Assembly (NCBI GenBank): GCA_022600255.1
Contig: JAHZKU010000141.1
Location: 1 to 16,308, forward strand
Length of the DNA stretch: 16,308 bases
Direction of reading: 5' to 3'
From: Actinomycetes bacterium
GTDB lineage: Bacteria > Actinomycetota > Actinomycetes > S36-B12 > GCA-2699445
The translations under genes and the position numbers were made by a program. The notes beneath the pieces are model-generated. The model ran no database searches, was not told where the DNA came from, and saw only the letters and a list, made by a program, of their open reading frames with translations. Below, piece by piece: positions 1 to 6,824 of this stretch (position 1 is the stretch's first letter; the number at the start of each line of letters is the position of its first letter).

Positions 1-230
1 AATGTCACCGATTCGCTCACCCCTTCGGCGACCGACAGGTCGCCGGGAGTCATCGCATTGAGTTCCATCTGCGGCACCCGCCACCACAGGTAGATGATGT
101 AGGCCAGCACCAACAAGAAGATCGCTAAGAGCGCCAGACCCAGCCACTTCAAGGTGCGCCACCACCAAGGTTTCTTGGCGTGCGTAACTGGGTCTTCCGG
201 GCCCTGGTCGGTCGCGGCCTGCGTCGTCAT
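1..230 (-). CDS. Unidentified single-span membrane protein, N-terminal part (runs off left edge)
   Basis: The first 76 codons of a protein whose 3' end is outside the window. It starts at ATG 230; an in-frame TGA lies six codons upstream of that with no other start codon between them, so the start is firm, although no clear Shine-Dalgarno is seen. Residues 1-28 are polar and end in a basic, Trp-rich stretch (KKPWWWRTLK, 19-28). Residues about 29-49 form one strongly hydrophobic helix, followed by WWRVPQMELN and an acidic, Thr/Ser-containing stretch. The positive-inside rule suggests a cytoplasmic N-terminus with the rest outside the membrane. There is no type I signal peptidase site, so this looks like a membrane anchor. 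The visible part is too short to assign a family. It sits 125 nt beyond the polyprenyl synthase on the same strand and may be a separate transcription unit. Confidence 0.7.
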   Translation of the reverse strand, partial: MTTQAATDQGPEDPVTHAKKPWWWRTLKWLGLALLAIFLLVLAYIIYLWWRVPQMELNAMTPGDLSVAEGVSESVT

Positions 231-355
231 AGTGAGACGGTACTGGTTTCAGGAGCGGCAAGCGCAGTGAGCTGAGCATCCGCGAGTCACCCGCCTACCC
301 GATCGGCCAAGCGCAACCGGGCCCCTTATGCGTGGCCAAAATGGCCGGGGAAAGG
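231..355. other. Intergenic spacer between polyprenyl synthase and the left-edge gene
   Basis: This 125-nt gap is the longest non-coding stretch in the window. It contains one short inverted repeat just past the synthase stop (listed separately). I see no convincing -35/-10 pair, tRNA or conserved RNA structure. A promoter for the left-edge gene could lie here but cannot be identified by eye. Confidence 0.5.
334..346 (-). terminator. Possible weak terminator hairpin after the polyprenyl synthase gene
   Basis: A perfect 5-bp inverted repeat, GGCCA-AAA-TGGCC, lies about 10 nt past the synthase stop codon. Read on the minus strand it would be a short GC-rich stem with a 3-nt loop. No T-tract follows it, so it is not a classical intrinsic terminator. 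Actinobacterial terminators often lack U-tracts, and the location at the end of the putative transcription unit is right, but the stem is short and could be chance. Confidence 0.25.
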
Positions 356-1384
356 CTAACTGGTGCGCTGCACCACGTAGTCGCACAGTTGGTTCAGCGC
401 GCCGGTAACCGGCGAATCTGGTAGCGGGGCGAGACACTGTCGGGCATCGTCTGCCCAACGCTGCGCTGTCGAGCGAGCACCCGCCAACGCCTGGTGGGCG
501 CGAAGCAACGCCAACGCCTCGTCAAGTTCGGCGTCAACCGGGAGCGGTCGCCGCAGTAACTCCACGAGCCGGGAATCTGCTGGTTCGGCGTTCTGCAGCA
601 CTAGCAGCCCCGCGTAGGTCGGCACTCCCTCGCGCAAGTCCGTTCCTGGCGTTTTTCCCGACTCCTGCGGATCACTAGTGATGTCGACCAAGTCGTCCGC
701 GAGTTGGAACGCCACCCCGATGCGCTCGCCAAATCGGGTGAGCGCCTCAACCACCGTGTCCGAGGCGCCGGACTGCAGCGCCCCGAACCGAGCCGATGTA
801 GCAATCAAGGAACCAGTCTTGTCAGCCAGAACCGACAAGTGATGATCTACCGCGGACTCGGCATTACTCGGGCCCACGCTCTCGCGGATTTGCCCGACAC
901 AAAGCCGCTCGAAGGTACGCGCTTGTAGTCGCACGGCTTCAGGACCCAGATCGGCCAGAATGTCGGACGCTCGCGCGAACAGATAGTCGCCGGTCAAGAT
1001 GGCGACGCTGTTGTCCCAGCGGGAATTGGCCGACTCGGCACCCCGTCGCCGGGCGGCCTCATCCATCACATCATCGTGGTAGAGCGTGGCCAGATGGGTG
1101 AGTTCCACAACAACCGCAGCCGGCACCACACCGGCCGCCGTCGGATCCCCGTATTGGGCGGCTAACAGTACGAGCAGCGGGCGGAATCGCTTGCCACCGG
1201 CCTCCAGCAAATGGCGGGAGGTCTCAGCAACGAACGGGTCATCGCTCTTCACGGCGACGTCCAATGCCGTTTCCACCGCGTCTAACCCCCCGACCAACTC
1301 CGCTTCCAGCAGCGGATCACCAACGTCGAACCCGACAGAGGATCGCGCGCGGGAAAGAGCCATATCTTGAGGGTAGGGGAGCAT
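356..1384 (-). CDS. Long-chain polyprenyl diphosphate synthase (all-trans, class I), probably for the menaquinone side chain
   Basis: 342-residue trans-isoprenyl diphosphate synthase that condenses isopentenyl diphosphate with an allylic primer to give a long polyprenyl diphosphate. Visible family motifs are GGKRFRP (63-69), the first Asp-rich motif DDVMD (104-108), the second Asp-rich motif in FQLADDLVD (DDLVD 230-234) and GKTPGTDLREG (243-253). The fifth residue before the first DDxxD is Ala99. In this family a small residue there goes with long products and an aromatic one with short products, so a menaquinone-tail enzyme (hepta- to nonaprenyl class) is inferred; exact length cannot be read. 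It follows nuoN by 59 nt on the same strand, which supports a quinone role. The start is uncertain: GGAGGT at 1387-1392 is only 2 nt from ATG 1384 and 23 nt from the next in-frame ATG (1363). Confidence 0.93.
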   Translation of the reverse strand: MLPYPQDMALSRARSSVGFDVGDPLLEAELVGGLDAVETALDVAVKSDDPFVAETSRHLLEAGGKRFRPLLVLLAAQYGDPTAAGVVPAAVVVELTHLATLYHDDVMDEAARRRGAESANSRWDNSVAILTGDYLFARASDILADLGPEAVRLQARTFERLCVGQIRESVGPSNAESAVDHHLSVLADKTGSLIATSARFGALQSGASDTVVEALTRFGERIGVAFQLADDLVDITSDPQESGKTPGTDLREGVPTYAGLLVLQNAEPADSRLVELLRRPLPVDAELDEALALLRAHQALAGARSTAQRWADDARQCLAPLPDSPVTGALNQLCDYVVQRTS

Positions 1385-1443
1385 CGACCTCCGGGGAAAG
1401 GCGGCACCCCAAAGTGAGGCTATGAGCGTATTCTGCTAAGTCG
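1385..1443 (-). other. Short spacer between nuoN and the polyprenyl synthase
   Basis: This 59-nt gap lacks a clear terminator or a recognisable promoter, so readthrough from the nuo operon into the synthase gene is the simplest reading. It contains GGAGGT (1387-1392), very close to ATG 1384. Confidence 0.5.
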
Positions 1444-2973
1444 CTACTGGACAAAGATGCTGGCCTGCTGCGCCAGATCCAGGACCGGCTGGGGGAAGAT
1501 TCCCAGCACTAGAGTGACTGCTACGCCACCTCCAACAGCCATCTTGGTGGACCAACTCGGTACGACAACCTTGGGCCCCGATCCCGTCGGTTCGGAGAAG
1601 TACATCACCACAACCACCCGGAGGTAGAAGAATGCGGCAATCGCGCTGGCAATCACGGCCAACACCACCAACCAGCCGGCGCCGGACGCGGCCGCGGCTG
1701 AGAAGACCGCAAACTTACCGATAAAGCCCGCGGTCAGCGGGATACCAGCGAACGAGAATAAGAACAGTGCGAAGGCCGCCGCCACCCAGGGATTCGTACG
1801 CCCCAAACCGCGCCAAGAATCCAAGCTGGTGGCCTCACCGGTTTCCGTCCGCACTAAGGTCAAGAGCCCGAACGCTCCAACGGTGGAGAGGCCGTAGGTG
1901 AGCAGGTAGAACATCGTGGCGGCAAGGCCCTCGGTGGACAAGGCCGTCACACCGAGCAGGAGGAAGCCAGCGTGTGCAATCGACGAGTACGCCAACATGC
2001 GCTTCAAGTCGGTTTGCGCTAGGCCCACGATAGCGCCGACGAAGAACGTCAGACCAGCGATGATCCACAGGACAGGTCGCCAATCCCAAGCCGCTCCGCC
2101 GATCGCCACGTACGTGACCCGCAGGATTGCGCCGAAGGCCGCAACCTTGACGCCCGCTGCCATAAAGGCGGTGATGGGGGTCGGCGATCCCTGGTAGACG
2201 TCCGGAGCCCAGTTGTGGAATGGCACCGCGGCAACTTTGAACAGCAGTCCCACGAACAACATACCCATGCCAGCAATCAGCAGCGGCGTCATGGACCCCT
2301 GGCCAGTAATGGCCTCCTGAATGCCACCGAACGTGATCGTGCCGGCGAAGCCGTAGAGCAGGGCCGCTCCGTACAGGAAGAAGGCTGAAGAAAAGGCACC
2401 GAGCAAGAAGTACTTCATGGCCGCTTCTTGGCTCAGGAGTCGGCGACGCCGCGCCATCCCAGCCAAGATGTATAGCGGCAGCGACAACATCTCTAGGGCA
2501 ATGAAAAGAAGCAGCAGGTCGTTCGCCGCAACGAAGAGCATCATGCCGCCGACACTGATCAAGAACAGCGGCCAAATCTCCGTTTGCAAGTAGCGCAAGG
2601 CGGTGAACTGGCGTTCATCCTCTGAGCCGGGCATCGCTGAGGCGCGCGGTGCGAACGCGTCTCCGGCGACATCTAGGTTCTTCTCCATCATCAAGAACGC
2701 ACTTAGCAGCGCCACCAACACGATCGTGCCCTGCAGGAAGAGTCCGGGTCCGTCGACGGCCATCGACCCGCCAACGACCAGTTCAAACGATCCCGCCACA
2801 ATCACGATGAAGGCAAAGGACGCGATCAGTGCCCCGAAGGTTAGCCACAGTTGGATCGGGCGGCGGGCCGTGCGTGGCGCGAAGGACTCGACCAGAACCC
2901 CGATCGAACCCGCGATCAGCACGATGATCACTGGGGCTAGCTGGAGCCACTGAATCTCGGGAAACTCAATCAT
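1444..2973 (-). CDS. nuoN: NADH-quinone oxidoreductase subunit N (antiporter-like proton channel)
   Basis: 509-residue polytopic membrane protein, the antiporter-like subunit next to NuoK in the membrane arm of complex I, and one of the proton-translocating modules. Expected channel residues are visible: Glu161 in ALEMLSLPLYIL, Lys187 in MKYFLLGAFSSAFFLYG, Lys246 in LLFKVAAVPFHNWAPDVYQG and Lys276 in GVKVAAFGA. A polar insert at about 96-131 (MEKNLDVAGDAFAPRASAMP and on) separates two helices; I recall comparable inserts in actinobacterial NuoN. The start is firm: ATG 2973 overlaps the nuoM stop as ATGA, with AAGGGAG six nt upstream. The stop is TAG at 1444-1446. It is the last nuo gene. Confidence 0.97.
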   Translation of the reverse strand: MIEFPEIQWLQLAPVIIVLIAGSIGVLVESFAPRTARRPIQLWLTFGALIASFAFIVIVAGSFELVVGGSMAVDGPGLFLQGTIVLVALLSAFLMMEKNLDVAGDAFAPRASAMPGSEDERQFTALRYLQTEIWPLFLISVGGMMLFVAANDLLLLFIALEMLSLPLYILAGMARRRRLLSQEAAMKYFLLGAFSSAFFLYGAALLYGFAGTITFGGIQEAITGQGSMTPLLIAGMGMLFVGLLFKVAAVPFHNWAPDVYQGSPTPITAFMAAGVKVAAFGAILRVTYVAIGGAAWDWRPVLWIIAGLTFFVGAIVGLAQTDLKRMLAYSSIAHAGFLLLGVTALSTEGLAATMFYLLTYGLSTVGAFGLLTLVRTETGEATSLDSWRGLGRTNPWVAAAFALFLFSFAGIPLTAGFIGKFAVFSAAAASGAGWLVVLAVIASAIAAFFYLRVVVVMYFSEPTGSGPKVVVPSWSTKMAVGGGVAVTLVLGIFPQPVLDLAQQASIFVQ

Positions 2974-4553
2974 CGTGCACTCCCTTCAACGGAATCGCTA
3001 GGAGTCGCTTCTGCAGTGGCATCCGCGATGGCTGGTGGCGGGTTGGTGGCCCCAACCCACTCCATCGTTCGTTCGACGGCCGGGTTGATCACATTCATCG
3101 CGGGAGACGGATAGAAGCCAAGGCCAATCAGGACAACCACTAGCGGTGCGATCGCCCAACGTTCTCGGAAGTTCAGGTCTTTGAAGCCCTTCACGCCCTC
3201 CGATGTTGGTCCCGTCATGCTGCGCTGGTACATAAACAGGATGTACAAGGCGGCCAAGATGATCGCGAGTGTGGAGAACGCGGCCACCCAGGCATACCGC
3301 TCAAAGGTTCCTACCAAGACCAAGAACTCCGCTTGGAACGTCATGAAGCCTGGCAAGGCCAACGCTGACAACCCTGCGATGAGGAAGAGCCCGGCCGCAA
3401 CTGGCGCCACATTGACCACACCGCCAAAGTCCGTCACTTGGGCAGACTTCCGCCTTGATATCAGATACCCGGCGACAAGGAACAGCATCGCGGTACTGAG
3501 ACCGTGTCCCAACATGTAGAAGGTCGCGCCAGTCTGAGCGACACTGGTGAACGCGAAGATACCCATGGTCATGAAGCCGAAGTGAGAGATCGAAACGTAA
3601 CCGAACATCCGCTTCATATCCGACTGGCCAATCGCCACCAGTGCGCCGTAGAAGATGCCAATCACGGAAATCGCGATGATCACCGGGGCGTATTGCTGAG
3701 ACGCCTCCGGGAACAGCGGCAAACACAGCCGCAGCATTCCGAAGGTGCCGATCTTGTCCAGGACCCCGATCAACAACGTGGCTGTGCCCGGAGTGCTTGA
3801 TCCCGCCGCGTCGGGTAGCCAGGTATGCACCGGCCAAAGTGGTGCCTTGATCGCAAAGGCAATGAAGAAGCCCCAGAACAGCCAGCCTTGCACAGTTGGG
3901 TCGATGTCCATACTGAGTAAATCCGGGAAGTACATATTCGCGCCGCCGAAGTTCTGCAGCGAGACGTACCAAAGGCCGGCGAGGGCGGCCAGCATGATGA
4001 GCCCACCCAAGAGCGAGTAGACCAAGAACTTTACGGCCGCATAGGTACGCCGACCCGTGCCGTAGCGCCCGATCATGAAGTAGACCGGAATCAGGATCAC
4101 TTCGAAGAAGATGTAGAACAGCACCACGTCTAGGGATACGAAGACCCCGATCATCATGGCTTCTAGGACCAGCATCAGCGCGAAGTAACCCCGCACATTG
4201 CCTTGTGTCTGCCCCGGTGATTGCTCGCCAGCTTCCTCGACATCGTTCCAACCGGCCCAGATCACGACTGGAACCAGCAATGTAGCCAAGAACACCAAGA
4301 TCAGGCCAATGCCATCGACACCAACGGCAAAAGAAATCCCTAAGGCGGGGATCCAATCGTGTTGCGCGACGTATTGGAACGGCTCTGCGGAGTTGGGGTC
4401 GAAGCCCACCACCGCGACAACCGCCACTACGAACGTGGCCACCGCGAACACCAGGGCAATGATCTTCGCGCGCGCCACATCCTTGGTCGGCGTAAAGCCA
4501 ACGATGACAGAGCCAACGAGCGGGATGATCCCAAGGATCGTCAGGATACTCAC
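2970..4553 (-). CDS. nuoM: NADH-quinone oxidoreductase subunit M (antiporter-like proton channel)
   Basis: 527-residue polytopic proton-channel subunit of complex I, located between NuoN and NuoL in the membrane arm. Numbered from the start chosen here, key residues are Glu151 in FFEVILIPVYFMIGRYG, Lys236 in AFAIKAPLWPVHTWLPDAA and Lys267 in GVLDKIGTFGMLRLC. The start chosen is GTG at 4551-4553 because a Shine-Dalgarno (GAGGTG, 4560-4565) lies 6 nt upstream and nuoL ends there as TAGTG. An in-frame GTG three codons upstream (4562) would give 530 residues but has no Shine-Dalgarno. The C-terminus carries an unusual Ala/Pro/Ser/acidic tail of about 25 residues after the last helix (NPPPAIADATAEATPSDSVE). 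Its stop overlaps nuoN as ATGA. Confidence 0.96.
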   Translation of the reverse strand: MSILTILGIIPLVGSVIVGFTPTKDVARAKIIALVFAVATFVVAVVAVVGFDPNSAEPFQYVAQHDWIPALGISFAVGVDGIGLILVFLATLLVPVVIWAGWNDVEEAGEQSPGQTQGNVRGYFALMLVLEAMMIGVFVSLDVVLFYIFFEVILIPVYFMIGRYGTGRRTYAAVKFLVYSLLGGLIMLAALAGLWYVSLQNFGGANMYFPDLLSMDIDPTVQGWLFWGFFIAFAIKAPLWPVHTWLPDAAGSSTPGTATLLIGVLDKIGTFGMLRLCLPLFPEASQQYAPVIIAISVIGIFYGALVAIGQSDMKRMFGYVSISHFGFMTMGIFAFTSVAQTGATFYMLGHGLSTAMLFLVAGYLISRRKSAQVTDFGGVVNVAPVAAGLFLIAGLSALALPGFMTFQAEFLVLVGTFERYAWVAAFSTLAIILAALYILFMYQRSMTGPTSEGVKGFKDLNFRERWAIAPLVVVLIGLGFYPSPAMNVINPAVERTMEWVGATNPPPAIADATAEATPSDSVEGSAR

Positions 4554-6520
4554 TAGACCCACCTCGAAACGATGAAGATCGCAGCGATGACCAAGACGCC
4601 CACCACCATCGTGAGAGCGTATGACCGGGCGTACCCGTTCTGCAGCAGTTTCAGTCTGTTACTCAAGCCAGAGACGCCGGAGGCGGTGCCGCGGACGATG
4701 CCGTCCACTCCCCTGTTGTCGAACCAGACCAAGAATCGGGTCAGGTGTTGACCCGGACGCATGAACAGACCCTCGTTAATGGCGTCGGCGTACAAGCTCT
4801 TGCGAGCCGCCACCGTGAGGGGTGTGACGTTCACCGGCGGTGTCTCGGGCACATCACGCGTGGCGTACTGGCGCCAAGCCAGCGTGACACCGATGGCCAG
4901 CGTGGCGATCGTGATCACTTCCACCGCCCAATCCGGAATCGGGAGTTCGCCCGGCGTGAAGCCGGTGATCGGCGTTAGCCACTCCTGCAGGTTGAACAGG
5001 TAGACCATCGTCAAGCCGCCGAACAAGGCACCGGCGGACAGGAAAATCATGGGGACTGTCATCACAGGCGGCGATTCCTTGGGTTTGACGTCCTGCGTCC
5101 AGCGTTTCTTGCCGAAGAAGGTCATAGAGAGCTGGCGCGTCATGTAGAACGCGGTCAGACCTGCGGCGAAGATCGTGGCAATCCCGGCCAGCCAGTTCTG
5201 GCTTAGCGCGGACTTAATGATGTCGTCCTTGGAGAAGAAGGAGTCAAACGGCGGTACACCGGTGATCCCGAGGAACCCAGCGAAGAACGTACCAGTCGTC
5301 ACAATCATGACGGTGCGTAAGGCCCCGAATCTTCGCATGTTCAATTGATCGTTCATGTTGTGCATGACTGAGCCTGCTGAGAGGAACAGATCAGCCTTGA
5401 ACATGCCGTGCATCAACAAGTGGAAGATGGCGAAGACGTAGCCCGCTGGCCCAAGCCCAGCCGCGGTGAACATATACCCGATCTGGCTCATGGTAGAGCC
5501 AGCCAGGGACTTCTTGAGGTCGTCGTTAGCGCAACCAATGACGGCCCCAGCCACCATGGTGACAACACCCACCACCAAGACCACGTTGAGTGCGATCGGA
5601 GCAAGGTCGAACAGCGCGTTACTGCGCACGATCAGGTAGACACCGGCAGTTACCATGGTGGCCGCGTGGATCAGAGCCGACACTGGAGTTGGACCTTCCA
5701 TCGCGTCCAACAGCCAAGCCTGTAGCGGGTACTGGGCACTCTTGCCGGTTGCGGCTAGGAGGAGCGCCAGACCGATCAGCGTCACGACGGTGCCGTCGGC
5801 TTCACCAGCCGCGGCGAATACTTCCTCAAAGGCAACCGAACCGAACGTCACGAACATCAACATGATGCCCAGCGACAAGCCCACGTCTCCGACACGGTTC
5901 ATGACAAAGGCCTTCTTGGCCGCGACAGCTGCTGAGTTCTTGTACTGCCAGAAGCCAACAAGCAAATATGACGCTAAGCCGACACCTTCCCAGCCCACAT
6001 AAAGCAGCAAGTAGTTGTTGGCCAACACCAGCAGCAGCATCGCGGCGATGAAGAGGTTCAGGAACCCGAAGAACTTCCGGCGATCCGGATCATGGCTCAT
6101 ATAGCCAATGGAGTAAATGTGAATCAGGGATCCAACACCGGTGATCAACAGCACGAACACCATAGACAACGGGTCTAGCCGAAGGGCCATATCCGCCGTG
6201 AAGTTCCCGGCGATGGTCCAGTCCCACATATGCAGGACCACCGAGCGCTGGTCTTCGGCTCTGCCCATCATATCGATCAGCAGGGCAACCCCAATGCCAA
6301 ACGGAACTAGGACAACCGCAGTGCCGAGCAGGTGGCCCCAGGCGTTGGTACGTCGGCCACCGATGAGCAGCACGAGCATGCCGAAGACCGGGAACGCAAT
6401 CAGCAACCAGAACCACTCGAACAGCCCGCCGGCCTCTGCGGCGGAAACGACCGCTGTGATCGGTTCGACTGCGGGTTCTTCGTCTGAAGTAGACAGAATG
6501 GTGGACGCCAGAGAAATCAT
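4553..6520 (-). CDS. nuoL: NADH-quinone oxidoreductase subunit L (distal antiporter-like subunit)
   Basis: 655-residue distal proton-pumping subunit of the complex I membrane arm, which in this family also carries the C-terminal lateral helix along the arm. Characteristic segments are LYVGWEGVGLASYLLVGFW (Glu178), the KKAFVMNRVGD block (202-212), GKSAQYPLQAWLLDAMEG (Lys260), and PVSALIHAATMVTAGVYLIV directly after it. The C-terminus ends in a hydrophobic helix. Compared with E. coli NuoL, where the equivalent channel residues are Glu144 and Lys229, numbering is shifted by 31-34, because about 30 mostly polar residues (MISLASTILSTSDEEPAVEP and on) precede the first helix. The start at ATG 6520 is supported by GAGGA nine nt upstream and a 4-nt gap from nuoK. 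It ends in TAG overlapping the nuoM GTG. Confidence 0.97.
   Translation of the reverse strand: MISLASTILSTSDEEPAVEPITAVVSAAEAGGLFEWFWLLIAFPVFGMLVLLIGGRRTNAWGHLLGTAVVLVPFGIGVALLIDMMGRAEDQRSVVLHMWDWTIAGNFTADMALRLDPLSMVFVLLITGVGSLIHIYSIGYMSHDPDRRKFFGFLNLFIAAMLLLVLANNYLLLYVGWEGVGLASYLLVGFWQYKNSAAVAAKKAFVMNRVGDVGLSLGIMLMFVTFGSVAFEEVFAAAGEADGTVVTLIGLALLLAATGKSAQYPLQAWLLDAMEGPTPVSALIHAATMVTAGVYLIVRSNALFDLAPIALNVVLVVGVVTMVAGAVIGCANDDLKKSLAGSTMSQIGYMFTAAGLGPAGYVFAIFHLLMHGMFKADLFLSAGSVMHNMNDQLNMRRFGALRTVMIVTTGTFFAGFLGITGVPPFDSFFSKDDIIKSALSQNWLAGIATIFAAGLTAFYMTRQLSMTFFGKKRWTQDVKPKESPPVMTVPMIFLSAGALFGGLTMVYLFNLQEWLTPITGFTPGELPIPDWAVEVITIATLAIGVTLAWRQYATRDVPETPPVNVTPLTVAARKSLYADAINEGLFMRPGQHLTRFLVWFDNRGVDGIVRGTASGVSGLSNRLKLLQNGYARSYALTMVVGVLVIAAIFIVSRWV
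4560..4565 (-). promoter_or_regulatory. Shine-Dalgarno that decides the nuoM start
   Basis: The minus strand reads GAGGTG here, followed by 6 nt and then GTG at 4553. The alternative GTG at 4562 overlaps this motif and is preceded by a pyrimidine-rich stretch with no Shine-Dalgarno, so the shorter NuoM is favoured. The site lies inside the 3' end of nuoL. Confidence 0.65.
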
Positions 6521-6524
6521 GTAA

Positions 6525-6824
6525 CTAGTTCCTCAGCAGACTGGGCTCGTCAACCGAGGCGGAGCGCCGCGTTCGGAAGATGGTCATCAGGATGGCGAGG
6601 CCGACCACGACCTCTGCGGCTGCCACGATCATCACAAAGAACGCAATGACCTGACCGTCTAGGTTTCCGTGCATCCGGGCGAAAGCCACGAACGCTAGGT
6701 TAGCGGAGTTCAGCATCAACTCGACGGACATGAACACAACGATGGCGTTTCTGCGCAGTAGGACGCCTAGGGCTCCGATCGAAAACAGAATGCCACTCAA
6801 AATGACGTAGGCTGATGGATCCAT
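6525..6824 (-). CDS. nuoK: NADH-quinone oxidoreductase subunit K
   Basis: 99-residue, three-helix membrane subunit of complex I that links the quinone-proximal part of the membrane arm to the antiporter-like subunits. The two membrane glutamates essential in the family are present: Glu35 in FMSVELMLNSANLAFVAFA and Glu71 in MIVAAAEVVVGLAILMTIF (Glu36 and Glu72 in E. coli). Length is normal for the family. The start ATG 6824 overlaps the nuoJ stop by one base (TGATG), with AGGTGA about 8 nt upstream inside nuoJ. The stop TAG at 6525-6527 leaves 4 nt before nuoL. The last 14 residues are polar (RSASVDEPSLLRN). Confidence 0.97.
   Translation of the reverse strand: MDPSAYVILSGILFSIGALGVLLRRNAIVVFMSVELMLNSANLAFVAFARMHGNLDGQVIAFFVMIVAAAEVVVGLAILMTIFRTRRSASVDEPSLLRN

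Noticed and set aside
1393..1410. GGGG...CCCC inverted repeat in the nuoN/synthase gap as a terminator
   Set aside because: Only 4 bp of stem with a 10-nt loop and no T-tract; too weak to claim.
3301..4356. Minus-strand open frame of 351 codons inside nuoM in another frame
   Set aside because: Fully overlaps nuoM, which has all family motifs; the alternative translation is Arg-, Gly- and His-rich with no domain signal.
1444..6520. NuoL, NuoM and NuoN as a recent triplication
   Set aside because: The three are ancient paralogues related to antiporter subunits in all complex I; no nucleotide-level repeat is visible between them here.
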